Of a stretch of 64,000 bases of DNA, positions 1-11,142 are shown one piece after another. Location of the stretch: the NCBI GenBank assembly GCA_022036555.1, contig CM039129.1:27206553-27270552 (forward strand). The letters are read 5' to 3'. The stretch comes from Microstegium vimineum. Taxonomy: Eukaryota > Streptophyta > Magnoliopsida > Poales > Poaceae. The translations under genes and the position numbers were made by a program. Each line of letters starts with the position of its first letter. Position 1 is the first letter of the stretch. The notes under the pieces were generated by a model. That model did not search any database, was not told the DNA's origin, and saw nothing but the letters and a program-made list of their open reading frames with translations.

Positions 1-956
1 TGGTCCGGACCCCTGTGAAAAGCACGTCCAGAGTGGATGCAGAGGCTGTCTTTTGAAGGGAAAACGGCTAGTGTTTGAGTGTGGGCTATATAAGGTGGTA
101 TGGCCGGCCCTTGGGGGCATCTCTTGCACATTCTCATGACTCACACACTTGTGTTGATTTGTGAGAAGCTCCATCACTCATCCTCTCAACATATTTGACA
201 TATTCATGAGAGATTGAGTGAAACTAAGTGCATTGCTCTTTGATTGCATACTAGTGGCACTTGGTGATCGTCGTCATCGCGGAAGCTCTTGTTATTCTTG
301 GAGGTTGCCACCTCCTAGATGGCTTGGTGCGACGAGGATCGTTGAGCGGAGGAAGGTGATTGTCTCCGGCTCCAATCGGTGGATTGTGAGGGGTTCTTGA
401 GTCTTCCCCGCGGGAGTTCGGAAAAGACATCTCTAGTGGATTGCGCGTGACTTGTGGATCCCTATCTTGCGTTGGTTTTGCGGCACCCGGTGACGGGTTT
501 GGCGTGTGATGCCAATTAGCGCGTGAATCTCCAAGTAGGTGAATCGTCACAACGAAGAGTAGCTTGTTGGAAAACAAGTGAACCTCGGTAAAAAATATTG
601 TGTCTCATTGTCTCTCTGTCGAGGATTCTCATTGGCTATCTATTGATTGATTGGTATTCTCTCCGCGGCGGTATAAACCTTCCTACTCTAAGCTTTGCAC
701 TTACATTCTTACATTCTTGCAAAGTAGAGACCTTAGCTTGGCTTGTGTAGCTTAGTCTTGTAGCTCTAGTCCTCTAGCTCTTGTGTGTGACATAGGTTAT
801 CTTGCTAGTGACTAGATTTTGTAGGTGGCTTGCCTAACCGTAGTGCTAGCGCAAACTTGCTTTAAGCCGTGTTTTATTCTAACAAGTTTGCTAAGTGTTG
901 TTGTAGAAATTTTAATTAGGATATTCACCCCCCTCTAGTCATTTTTAGACCTTTCA
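1..956 (+). repeat. Copia-A 5' LTR (right-hand 956 bp)
   Basis: Matches 8248-9178 of the 3' LTR nearly base for base and ends in ..ctttca just before the primer-binding site. It keeps a 21-nt and a 5-nt stretch missing from the 3' LTR (near 474-494 and 750), so the two LTRs have diverged since insertion. The U3 start lies outside the window. Confidence 0.93.
86..94 (+). promoter_or_regulatory. TATA box of Copia-A 5' LTR
   Basis: ctatataag within the LTR, conserved in the 3' LTR at 8333. It directly follows the TCCGGA-rich U3 segment, as expected for the RNA polymerase II promoter of the element. Confidence 0.7.
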
Positions 957-958
957 AG

Positions 959-970
959 TGGTATCAGAGC
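959..970 (+). promoter_or_regulatory. Primer-binding site, initiator tRNA-Met
   Basis: tggtatcagagc begins two bases after the LTR end. It is complementary to the 3' end of plant initiator tRNA-Met, the usual primer for Copia minus-strand synthesis. Confidence 0.92.
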
Positions 971-1012
971 TAGTACACCGTCTACAAAGTCTTAATATCC
1001 CACTGTGTTAAA

Positions 1013-3012
1013 ATGGATTTTATCAACAACACCAAGAGGCCACCCAAGTTTGATGGCACCGATTATAGTTATTGGAAGGCCTTGATGACCACCCATATCA
1101 AATCAATCAACCAGAAGGTATGGTTGGTGGTCGACAAGAAGTTTGAGGTGGTGAATGAAGAGGCACCCACCGCGGCCGAGGAGGAAAAGCTGCAAAATAA
1201 TGACATTGCATTGAGTGTCATTCATGATGCAATCTCAAAAGAAGTCTTTGAGCAAATCAAGAACATTGAGAGTTCTCATGATGCATGGAAGAAGCTTGAG
1301 GAGTCTTATGAAGGGACTCAATCCATGAAGGGGGCCAAGGCATACATCTTGAAGCAGAAGTTTGCTAGCTTCAAGATGAAGGAAGATGAAAATGTGCCAG
1401 AAATGTTCAATAGGCTTGAGGTGCTTGTCAATGACCTCAAGTCACTTGGTGAGAAGGTGGAGAACAAGGACTTCTCTTTCAAGTTCTTGAGAAATCTACC
1501 ATCAAGATTTGAGATGCTAGTCACTCTATTGGTGAGAAGTGGATTGGACACAATGACACCAAACCAAATTCTTGGTGAGGTGATTACCGATGACACCTTT
1601 AGAGAGGACAATGACAAAATAAGAGAGAACAGGAGAAGAAGGATGAGAAGAAGAAGAGTGTGGCATTCAAAGCCACATCATCATCAAAGGGCAAAGTAAA
1701 GTATGAAGAATCAAGCTATGATGAGTGCTCTAGTGATAGTGATGATGATGAAGAGAAGATGGCTCTATTTGTCAAGAAATTTGGCAAGTTCATGAAGAAG
1801 AAGGGCTATAGAGCAAGAAGGAAGAAGAGCTCACACAAGTTCAATGAGAAGGATCATCTCATTGAAGATTGCCCTCATCATACTGACAATGAAGATAAGA
1901 AGAAGGGCAAGAAGAAAGAGAAGAAAGAGAGCAAGATGACTCTCAAGAAGAGCAAGAAGGGAGGCTCATATGTTGTCACTTGGGATAGTGATTCAAGTGA
2001 TGATGATGACTCAAGTGATGATGAGAAGAGATCAAGCAAGAAGAAGGCTCTTTCTAGCATTGCTATGAAGAACAAGATCTCTCTCTTTGACACTCCATCG
2101 ACATGCTTCATGGCTAGGCCAACTAAGGTACAATCCAATGATGAGTGTGATTCTAGTGATGATGATGATGATGATGAACCCACTAAAGATGAACTAATTG
2201 AGATTTTGGGAGATGCTAAGACTCATTTTGACATCAAGAGAAAGGAGTGCAAAGCATTGCGGAAAGAGCTTCAAGCTCTCAAGCAATCCTTTGATGAGCT
2301 CAATCTTTCTCATGAGAGGCTAGAGGAAGCCCATGAGAAGCTTGGAAAATCTCACTCTAAGATTGAAAAGGCTCACTCATCTCTTGTTGAGCAAAAGTAG
2401 AAAGAGCATGTTTCAACAAGTAACATGGGAACAACTTGTGACATAATAAATGAATCATTCTATGAACCCATCATCATCACCCCAACTAACCCTTCTTGTA
2501 GCACTTCTAACTCTATCTGTTCTACTAGTGATGTTGTCATTTGTGATGCTTCACTAACGGTTGAGAATGAGAACCTTAAGAAGGAGGTTGGTAAGCTCAC
2601 TCTAGCATTAGGCAATGCCTATGGTGGAGACGCCCGCTTGCTTAAGTGCTTGGGTAGTCAAAGGTTCTCTCTTTGCAAAGAGGGACTTGACTATACCCCC
2701 AAGAAAGGCAAGGCGGCCTTTGCAACTCTAAAGCCTCGCTTTGTGAAGAGCAATGGTCGGTTTTGCTCAGGTTGCAAGCAAGTAAGGCATGATGAGCAAC
2801 ATTGCAAACTAAATCTAAGCAAGATAAAATTTACATGTGCATCTATTCGCTTTGATTCTAGTTATGTGCTTACCAAGGGCAAGAAAGGTGTGATTGCTAA
2901 CTACATGGGTACTCGCAATGAGATCTAAAAGAACAAAGCTATTTGGGTGCCTAAGTCCTTAGTCACTAACTTTGGAGGACCCAAACAACAATGGGTACCT
3001 AAGAAGAATTGA
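1013..3012 (+). pseudogene. gag: Copia-A gag (broken)
   Basis: Capsid polyprotein that would form the virus-like particle. The ATG at 1013 opens a UBN2/Retrotran_gag-like domain with KFDGTDYSYW near the start, about 200 residues long. A frameshift near 1630-1660 moves the reading to another frame, which carries Ser/Asp acidic runs (about 1720-1750, 1985-2030, 2140-2180), Lys-rich stretches and a heptad-like tail. An in-frame TAG at 2398 and TAA at 2926 interrupt it. The zinc-knuckle region is degenerate: CSGCKQ..HDEQHC is visible near 2766-2810. Frame changes are still needed to reach pol. Acidic low-complexity gag tails are seen in SIRE elements. I see a decayed gag, not a host gene. Confidence 0.85.
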
Positions 3013-3044
3013 ATCTTTTGTAGGTCAATTATAAAGCCGGAGGG

Positions 3045-6000
3045 AGCCATTGGGTACTTGATAGTGGGTGCACTCAACATATGACCGGAGATTCAAGAAT
3101 GTTCAACTCTATCAAGCCAAATGATTGCAATGGGGTTGATTCTATTACATTTGGTGACAATGGCAAAGGCATGGTCAAAGGGCTTGGTAAGATTGCTATA
3201 TCAAATGACATGAGCATATCCAATGTGTTGCTAGTAGAGAGCTTGAACTTCAACTTGCTATCCGTACTTCAACTTTGTGATCTTGGTTTCAAATGCATAT
3301 TTGGAGTTGATGATGTAGAGATCATAGGTGTAGATGGCTCTAACTTAATATTCAAAGGTTTTAGATATGAGAATCTATACTTAGTTGATTTCAATGCCAA
3401 AGAAACTCAATTGTCAACTTGCTTGCTATCCAAATCTAGCATGGGTTGGTTATGGCATAGAAGGCTTGGTCATGTTGGAATGAGGCAATTGAACAAACTA
3501 GTCAAGCATGATCTAGTTAGAGGCTTGAAAGATGTGGTCTTTGAGAAAGATAAGCTATGTAGCTCTTGTCAAGCCGGCAAACAAGTTGGAAATACTCACC
3601 CTACCAAGAGCATGATGAGTACATGCAAACCATTTGAGCTCTTGCATATGGACTTGTTTGGACCAACCGCATATGCTAGTATTGGTGGAAATAAGTATGG
3701 CTTTGTGATAGTTGATGATTTCACTAGATATACATGGGTATTCTTTCTTAGTGACAAGAGTGAAACATTTGATACATTCAAGATCTTTGTCAAGAGATGC
3801 CAAAATGAATTTGAAACAACTATCAAGAGAGTGAGGAGTGACAATGGGAGTGAGTTCAAGAATACAAGGGTTGATGAGCTATGCGATGAATATGGAATCA
3901 AACATCAATTCTCGGCCAAGTATACACCTCAATCAAATGGGCTTGTTGAGAGGAAGAATAGAAAACTCATTGATATGACAAGGTCTATGCTTAGTGAATA
4001 CAATGTGAGTGATTCTTTTTGGGACAAAGCTATCAACACGGCTTGCTATTATAGCAACCGACTCTATTGCCACAAGATGCTTGAGAAGACTCCTTATGAG
4101 CTATTGAATGGAAGAAAGCCAAATATTGCATACTTTAGAGTATTTGGATGCAAATTCTATATCTTAAAGAAAGGTGCAAGATTGAGCAAATTTGAGAAGA
4201 AATGTGATGAAGGCTTCCTACTTGGCTACTCAACTACAAGAAAAACATATAGAGTATGGAATCTTACTCATGGCATAGTTGAGAAAGTACATGATGTAGA
4301 GTTTGATGAAACAAATGGATCTCAAGATGACAATATCAATCATGATGATGTCAGAGGTGAACCATTGGCCAATGCAATGAAGAACATGGATATTTGGGAC
4401 ATTAGGCCGAAGCAAGTGGATGATGAGCAAGATATTGAAGATTAAGTGAATCCTTCATCCAATGTGCAACTCAATGACAATCAAGCTAGTTCATCCTCTC
4501 CGACTCAAGATCAAGAAGCTAGTTCATCTACTCTACCCAATGATCAACCAAGTACAAGCAATCAACTTCCAATACTCCAACCTACATCTATTGCCAAGGA
4601 TCATCCTTTGGATCATATTATTGGAGATATCACAAGTGGCGTACAAACAAGATCAGGATTGGCTTCATTTTGTGAACACTACTCTTTTGTATCATCTATT
4701 GAGCCAACCAAGATTGAAGAGACTTTGCAAGATATTGATTGGGTGAATGCTATGCATGAAGAACTCAACAACTTCACAAGAAATTAAGTTTGGGAGCTAG
4801 TTGAGAGACCAAAGAACCATAATGTTATTGGCACAAGATAGGTCTTTCGCAACAAACAAGATCAAGATGGAATAGTGGTGAGAAACAAAGCAAGACTAGT
4901 TGCACAAGGATACACTCAAGTAGAGGGTCTTGACTTTGGAGAAACATATGCACCGGTGGCAAGGCTAGAAGGAATAAGGATTCTATTAGCTTATGCTTGT
5001 GCTCACAACATCAAGCTCTATCAAATGGATGTGAAGAGTGCATTTCTCAATGAGTACATCAATGAATTGGTATATGTTGAGAAACCACCTGGTTTTGAAG
5101 ATGACAAGAAACCCAACCATGTGTACAAGCTAAGAAAGACATTATATGGCTTGAAGCAAGCTCCTAGAGCGTGGTATGAGAGGTTGAGGGACTTTCTCCT
5201 CTCTAAGGGATTCATTATGGGCAAGGTTGATACTACCCTATTCACCAAGAAGATTGGGAAGGACTTGTTTGTGTTGCAAATCTATGTGGATGACATTATC
5301 TTCAGGTCAACCAATCAAGAGTTTTGTGAAGAGTTTGGCAACATGATGGCCAAAGAGTTTGAGATGTCTATGCTTGGAGAGCTTAGTTACTTCCTTGGTC
5401 TTCAAGTCAAACAATTGAAGAATGGGACTTTTGTTAGTCAAGGAAAGTACATCAAAGACATGCTCAAGAAGTTCAATCTAGATGAATAAAAGTATATTAG
5501 TACACCAATGGGAACAAATGGAAATTTGGATGGTGATGCTAGTGGCAACATGGTAGATCAAAAGCTATATAGATCAATGATTGGTAGCTTGCTCTATGTA
5601 ACCGCATCAAGACCGGATGTCATGTTTAGTGTATGCATGTGTGCAAGATTTCAAGCATCTCCTTTAGAGAGTCATTTGAAGGCCACAAAGAGGATATTGA
5701 GATATTTGAAGCATACACCAAATGTTGGGTTGTGGTATCCTAAAGGATCAAACTTTGAGTTACTTGGATACTCCGACTCGGACTATGCTGGTTGCAAGAT
5801 AGAGAGGAAGAGCACATCGGGCACTTGTCAATTTCTTGGAAGATCACTAGTCTCATGGTCATCAAAGAAGCAAAATAGTGTGGCACTCTCAACCATTGAA
5901 GCCGAATACATTAGTGCAGGGAGTTGTTGTGCACAAATCCTATGGATGAGAGCTACTTTGAATGACTTTGGAGTCAAATTCAAGCAAGTGCCTTTGCTAT

Positions 6001-6236
6001 GTGACAATGAAAGTGCAATCAAGCTCACCAACAATCCGGTTCAACACTCAAGAACAAAGCATATTGATGTTCGCCATCATTTCATTAGAGATCATCAATT
6101 TAAAGGGGACATCTCTATCACAAGTGTTGGCACTGAAGATCAATTGGCCGATATCTTTACCAAGCCACTAGATGAAAAGAGGTTTTGCAAGCTAAGGAAT
6201 GAGTTGAACATACTTGATTTCTCAAACATGAGTTGA
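3045..6236 (+). pseudogene. pol: Copia-A pol: protease, integrase, RT, RNase H (stops present)
   Basis: One reading frame runs from about 3045 to 6236, broken only by stops at 4443, 4785, 4839 (TAG in place of Trp) and 5487. Domains in order: aspartic protease with LDSGCTQHMTG at 3057-3085; integrase zinc region (WHRRLGHVGM, later CSSCQ) at about 3450-3590; integrase core with acidic residues in HMDLFGP, RSDNGSEF and VERKNR (3645-3960); Copia RT with VYxxKPPGF-type and YVDDIIF (5281-5301) motifs; RNase H with DSDYAGC, STIEAEY and CDNESAI up to 6236. It would mature the particle, copy the RNA and insert the cDNA. All key residues I looked for are readable, so this was an active element not very long ago. 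Confidence 0.92.
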
Positions 6237-7353
6237 TGCACCCCCGCTTATATGACATGCCTCTACTCCAACAAAGCAAGGTACAAGTTGATTGAAATCA
6301 TTCATGCATACTTTGCTAGGACTTGTGTAGAGCATATAGTCATCACTCATGCTTCTAGGCTCATTCATGAAAAATAAAATGTCTTTGATGCTTATATGGT
6401 GCCACTATTTCTTCTATGAGTTGATATGATCTAGTGGTAGCATATGACATGTTGATGTGCTTGCAATCCTAGTGTTTGCTCTATGTCTATGAACCTTAAG
6501 TGTTTAATTCAACATATGCAAGATAACCATCTTAGCATGTGTGAACAAGCTTGTCTATGGTTTAAACCGAATTAAATATCTTGGACAAGTAGCTTAGTTC
6601 AAACCAAAGTTTAAAACAATCTTTCAGCCTATCTCACACTAAGGGGGAGTAAAACTTGAATATCTATAATCGGTCCCACCTTTTTGTGTCAATTGGATGA
6701 CAAAGGGGGAGAATTTGTGAAAAGATATAAAGTTGACCAAAGGGGGGTAATCAAAAGATTGAAATATAAAGGGGAGATCATGAAAAATCAATTTTGAAAA
6801 GAACATTCAAATAGGGGGAGCAAGCTCATGAACACCTTGTTGCATTTGAATGCTTGCATCCTCATATGTATTGTTGCACAAGTATTTTAAATTCAAATAT
6901 TTATGCTTGTGTGATGTTTGCTAGTGATCCAAAATGATTGATGATTGATCAACTAGCATGCATAGGTTGATTAGCTCTAACCCATGAACTTTCAAGTGAT
7001 TATGTTTTGAAGTAATGTTCAAGTGGTGTCTAGCTAATCATGGTGTTAAGGGTGATTCTAAATTCCGCACTTCGATGGTATCACGCTTCAAGGGTCTACT
7101 CTTAAAACCTTAGCATCATTTGGTAGATATTTCCTCTCCCACATTGTCTATCTATGCATATGTGCTAAACTTGAACCAAACTCTAGAAGCACATATGTAG
7201 GGGGAGCTAATAACTACCAAAACTGAATTTGTGTGACATGTCCAATTCTAAAAATCTTTGATTAAAATGCTTGGACAAGCAACTCAAGTTCAAAATGATT
7301 ATATTTCATATGTTTATAGAAAGGTTGTCATAAATTACCAAAAAGCGGGAGAT
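6237..7353 (+). other. Copia-A 3' spacer with repeated G-rich purine boxes
   Basis: No credible gene. It contains six G-rich purine boxes (around 6641, 6702, 6739, 6769, 6811 and 7198) of the form agggggag, resembling the true polypurine tract. SIRE elements carry a long region here, sometimes with an envelope-like reading frame; none is recognisable in this copy. Confidence 0.75.
7341..7353 (+). promoter_or_regulatory. Copia-A polypurine tract
   Basis: aaaagcgggagat lies directly before the 3' LTR start (tgagagtcc). It would prime plus-strand synthesis. The one pyrimidine before the G run and the final t are usual imperfections. Confidence 0.75.
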
Positions 7354-9178
7354 TGAGAGTCCCCTTGTGTTTTGGTTTTGAGTAATTGATGAAACCTACC
7401 TAAGTGCTAACCTTGATTTCTAAGTGTGAATCATGAGATAGGTTGGTACATGCCATGTGATGGAGCAAGGTGGACCAAATGAATGGCACAAGCTCTAGCA
7501 TGGTGGTGGAAAGGAAAATGGTGTCAAGGCAAAGGTGAAAGCTAGGAACCATTTTCGGTTTGGTGATCAAGACATCATAGAGGATGTGATCACATTTAGG
7601 ATAGATAACCGTACTATCAAGGAGGGAGCTCTTGCGAATGATTATGGTTGTCATGTGTCACTAGGTTCATTGCATTGCATTTAAAATCAATTGAACTAGT
7701 GAAACAACCAACTAATTCCAAGATAATTGTGAACTAAAAGCTAACACACGTGCACAAGTGTTTGGATCACTCAGTGTTAGCTCTTGGAAGCTTGGAGAAG
7801 TTGGTGAAGTGTTTTGGCAGCTCAAAAGAGCTTCGGACAGAGGTCCAGATGCAGGGTGTGTGGCTGGTCCGGACACAGGGCACCGGACATGCGTCCGGAG
7901 TCCTGGAGCTCTCTGGTGTTTCTGTGTAAATTGAACTGGACGCAAGTGATGGTCCGAATGGAGGCTCCGGACTTGAGTCCGGAGGTGCTGGCTGCTCTCG
8001 GGCGCTCTCGGGTGCTTTGGAAAATATTTCCGGACGCTCGGGACATTGCGTCCGGACGCGGTGAATAGTAGCGACCGGAGCCACGTGGCAGGCTTTGGCG
8101 CAGGCGGGAAAGGAGCTGTTTGAATGGAAGGCCGACCGGTCGCATGTGGCATGGTCCGGACGACGTGTTGCGTGTGTCCGGAGGTCGCGTCCGGATGGTG
8201 ACTCTGAGCCATTGGCTCTCAGCAGGTGGTGGTCCGGACGCTGTTGATGGTTCGGACCCCTATGAAAAGCGCGGCCGGAGTGGACGCAGAGGCTGTCTTT
8301 TGAAGGGAAAACGGCAAGTGTTTGAGTGTGGGCTATATAATGTGGTATGGCCGGCCCTTGGGGGCATCTCTTGCACATTCTCATCACTCACACACTTGTG
8401 TTGATTTGTGAGAAGCTCCACCACTCATCCTCTCAACATATTTGACATATTCATGAGAGATTGAGTGAAACCAAGTGCATTGCTCTTTGATTGCATACTA
8501 GTGGCACTTGGTGATCGTCGTCATCGCGGAAGCTCTTGTTATTCTTGGAGGTTGCCACCTCCTAGACGGCTTGGTGCGACGAGGATCGTTGAGCGGAGGA
8601 AGGTGATTGTCTCCGGCTCCGATCGGTGGATTGTGAGGGGTTCTTGAGTCTTCCCCGCGGGAGTTCGCAAAAGACATCTCTAGTGGATTGCGCGTGAATT
8701 GTGGATCCCTATCTTGTATTGGGTTTGGCATGTGATGCCAATTAGCGCGTGAACCTCCAAGTAGGTGAATCGTCACAACGAGGAGTAGCTTGTTGGCAAA
8801 CAAGTGAACCTCGGTAAAAAATATTGTGTCTCATTGTCTCTCTACCCAGGATTCTCATTGGCTATCTATTGATTGATTGGTATCCTCTCCGCGGCGGTAT
8901 AAACCTTCCTACTCTAAGCTTTGCACTTACATTCTTACATTCTTGCAAAGTAGAGACCTTAGCTTGGCTTGTGTAGTCTTGTAGCTCTAGTCCTCTAGCT
9001 CTTGTGTGTGGCATAGGTTATCTTGCTAGTGACTAGATTTGGTAGGTGGCTTGCCTAACTGTAGTGCTAGTGGAAACTTGCTTTAAGTCGTGTTTTATTC
9101 TAACAAATTTGCTAAGTGTTGTTGTAGAAATTTTAATTAGGGTATTCACCTCCCCTCTAGCCATTCCTAGACCTTTCA
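7354..9178 (+). repeat. Copia-A 3' LTR (complete, 1825 bp)
   Basis: Starts tgagagtcc after the purine tract and ends acctttca, that is TG..CA. U3 holds a dense cluster of TCCGGA-type words at about 7850-8280, just upstream of the TATA box at 8333. Relative to the 5' LTR it lacks 21 nt and 5 nt. Many short open frames in this GC-rich U3 are incidental. Confidence 0.93.
8333..8340 (+). promoter_or_regulatory. TATA box of Copia-A 3' LTR
   Basis: ctatataa, the same position in the LTR as the site at 86. Confidence 0.65.
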
Positions 9179-11142
9179 TTGGGTTTTGGGAAGATTTGGC
9201 GGAGTGGAAACCTTTTTCGCGGGATTCAGTTTTTCTGCTCAAGAGTGTCGGATGTTGGGAATATGCCCTAGAGGTAATCATAGAGATGATTGTATTTCCT
9301 TGTATCCATGACATGCTATGAGTTCAATGAATATCCATTAAAGACAACTTGTATCGATAAACAATTATGTGAATTGTTTGTGAAACTCTTTTACTTGTAT
9401 GGTTATTCTAAAGTTGTCCCTGATCGGAGTTCGTGCTAGAATGTGCATGAATATTAGATCAGCCCATTATTAGTTGATGACTATGTTTCACAAGTCATGG
9501 ACATGAGATGTCAAACTAATAATGTGGGCACATGTAGGACATGATGCTGGATAGACCCGACATGAGATTGTCTCTATACACATCATGTACGTTATGTCCT
9601 TAGACCTGAGATTGTCGTATGTACTCAAGATGTGAAACGACCTACTTAGAGACTACCAAACGCTACTCCGTAACTGGGTAGTTATAAAGGTGGCTTTCGG
9701 GTTTGTCAAGAAACATGCTGTCAGACATAGTCAATCAAGATGGAATTTGCCACTCTTCATATGAGACAGATATCACTGGACTACTCAAATGATTAGATCA
9801 TGAAATGCATGGTCGTGCTTGGGTTAAGTGTTAACCCACGAGGTGTACCCAATATCGTGAGGCAAAGGAATAACAAGTATATTGTATTGTGGTGGTTCGT
9901 CTGATATGAACATAGCGTATGCATAGGAGTTGACACGCCTTGCTAGAGACCCCTATCAACTATTGGTCGAGTAAGAGTACTTGGGTCATGTCTATGTGTG
10001 CGTGAGCCCATAGGATCACACGCTTAAGGGGCTGGAAGCCTAATTCGGGTTGGACCCGAAATAGACTAGGTTTAGGGTTGCTAATGGGCCTCCAATGTGG
10101 GAGCTCATTAGGATTCCTATATAAGCAAGGGGAGACGCGGGGTGAGTCAAACTCACATCCTTTGGCAGCCTCCATCGCCCTCCTCATGCTCACGCCTAGT
10201 ACTCCTTGCGGACCTAGCAGTCCAGAGGCGTGACGCTTCTTCCCTGCATGTGTGGGATTCCTCGGAGGTGCTGCATCTAGAGCACAAGGACGAACCGCGA
10301 GTAAGAGACGTTGAGACAGACGACCTCGCAACTGCACGACACTTCTATGACGCGCACGACTACATCAAGTCGCTTCCGCTGCACCTGTGTGTCTAGTGGT
10401 AACCCCGTGATCTATAACTAGCACTAGTTCCTGGTTTATGGGGTAGAAAAATTTTGTTTTATGGCTAGCGTAGCAACCTCATAACCCTACATCGGACCAC
10501 CCTCCGGACGACTTACCCTGAGCTCCGGACCATAGCAAGTGGTCCGGTGGTCTTGACCAACAATCGTGTCAAGTAGCAAAGGTCGTCGGACCACCCTCTG
10601 GACCACTCAGCTTTTGAGCTCCGGACTATACCCCATTGGTCCGGAGGTCCTGCTGAGGGAGTCGGCCACGCGTCGGACTAGAGCGCATAATCCGACGGTG
10701 TCGTCCGGCGGTCTGGTCCAGAGGTCGAGTACTCACTGTGTGTTTTCGCGCAGAGGCAAGTTTGAGCACCAGACCAGTGTCCCTTGGTCCGAAGCTAGCA
10801 CCAGACTAGTCCAGAGCCTGGTGTCCAGAGGTCGGGTGCTCCCTGCATGTTTTTGTGAGGCGCTGAAGAAGCGTCAGACCAAGGCTCCAGACCCGGTGCT
10901 ATGCTCCGGAGGTCCTGACAGAGCGGTCCGACGGTTGCAGTTTTCGCGTGTTTGGCTTAGGTTCTTGCCTCTTTTCTGTAGGGATTGAGAACTTGGTTTT
11001 TGGGGTTTCCGGTGAGTTTTCCTCCACTGTCGGTGAGCACCCAGCGACTGGTTTTGGTTTTTGGGAAGAGTGGCCCAAATATTTCGAGAGAAATTTGAGG
11101 CTCCCATTCACCCCCCCTCTGGTTGTCGTTCTCGGTCCTTCA
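9179..11142 (+). mobile_element. B-prime: 3' LTR end of a second SIRE-like element (same family as Copia-B)
   Basis: The sequence outside the solo LTR is the reverse complement of the inner part of the Copia-B LTR (14288-15000). Shared blocks include the gatttggcggagtggaaac segment and the closing ccccccctctggttgtcg..tccttca. About 715 bp of LTR remain; the rest lies left of Copia-A, beyond the window. The LTR ends at 11142 and CACTA-1 coding sequence begins in frame at 11143, so this was the right edge of a plus-strand element inserted in the transposase gene. It was later hit by Copia-A (after 9178) and by the solo LTR. Confidence 0.85.
9253..10491 (+). repeat. Solo LTR, Angela/BARE-like Copia (1239 bp)
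   Basis: Starts tgttgggaatatgcccta, the hallmark 5' end of Angela/BARE/WIS-type LTRs, and ends ccctaca. It is flanked by a perfect 5-bp target duplication, tcgga at 9248-9252 and 10492-10496. Removing it restores a continuous B-prime LTR. A TATA-like ctatataag lies near 10117 on the plus strand. No primer site, gag or pol is present, so it is a product of LTR-LTR recombination. Confidence 0.88.

Larger units (their letters stand above)
1..9178 (+). mobile_element. Copia-A: SIRE/Maximus-like LTR retrotransposon, 5' end cut by the window edge
   Basis: Ty1/Copia element in the order LTR, initiator-Met primer site, gag, protease-integrase-RT-RNase H, long G-rich 3' spacer, purine tract, LTR. The protease-integrase-RT-RNase H order defines Copia. 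The nearly 2-kb LTRs, the Ser/Asp-rich gag and the spacer with repeated G-rich boxes point to the SIRE (Maximus) lineage. The 5' LTR is cut by the window edge; window base 1 matches base 8248 of the 3' LTR, so about 894 bp lie outside. It is inserted in an LTR of another SIRE-like family that resumes at 9179. The left target duplication is out of view; the right flank reads ttggg. Gag and pol carry several stops and a frameshift, so this copy is inactive. Confidence 0.93.

Noticed and set aside
7712..8404. Overlapping open frames on both strands in the Copia-A 3' LTR.
   Set aside because: They lie in the GC-rich U3 with TCCGGA repeats, are not conserved as proteins and overlap each other in several frames.
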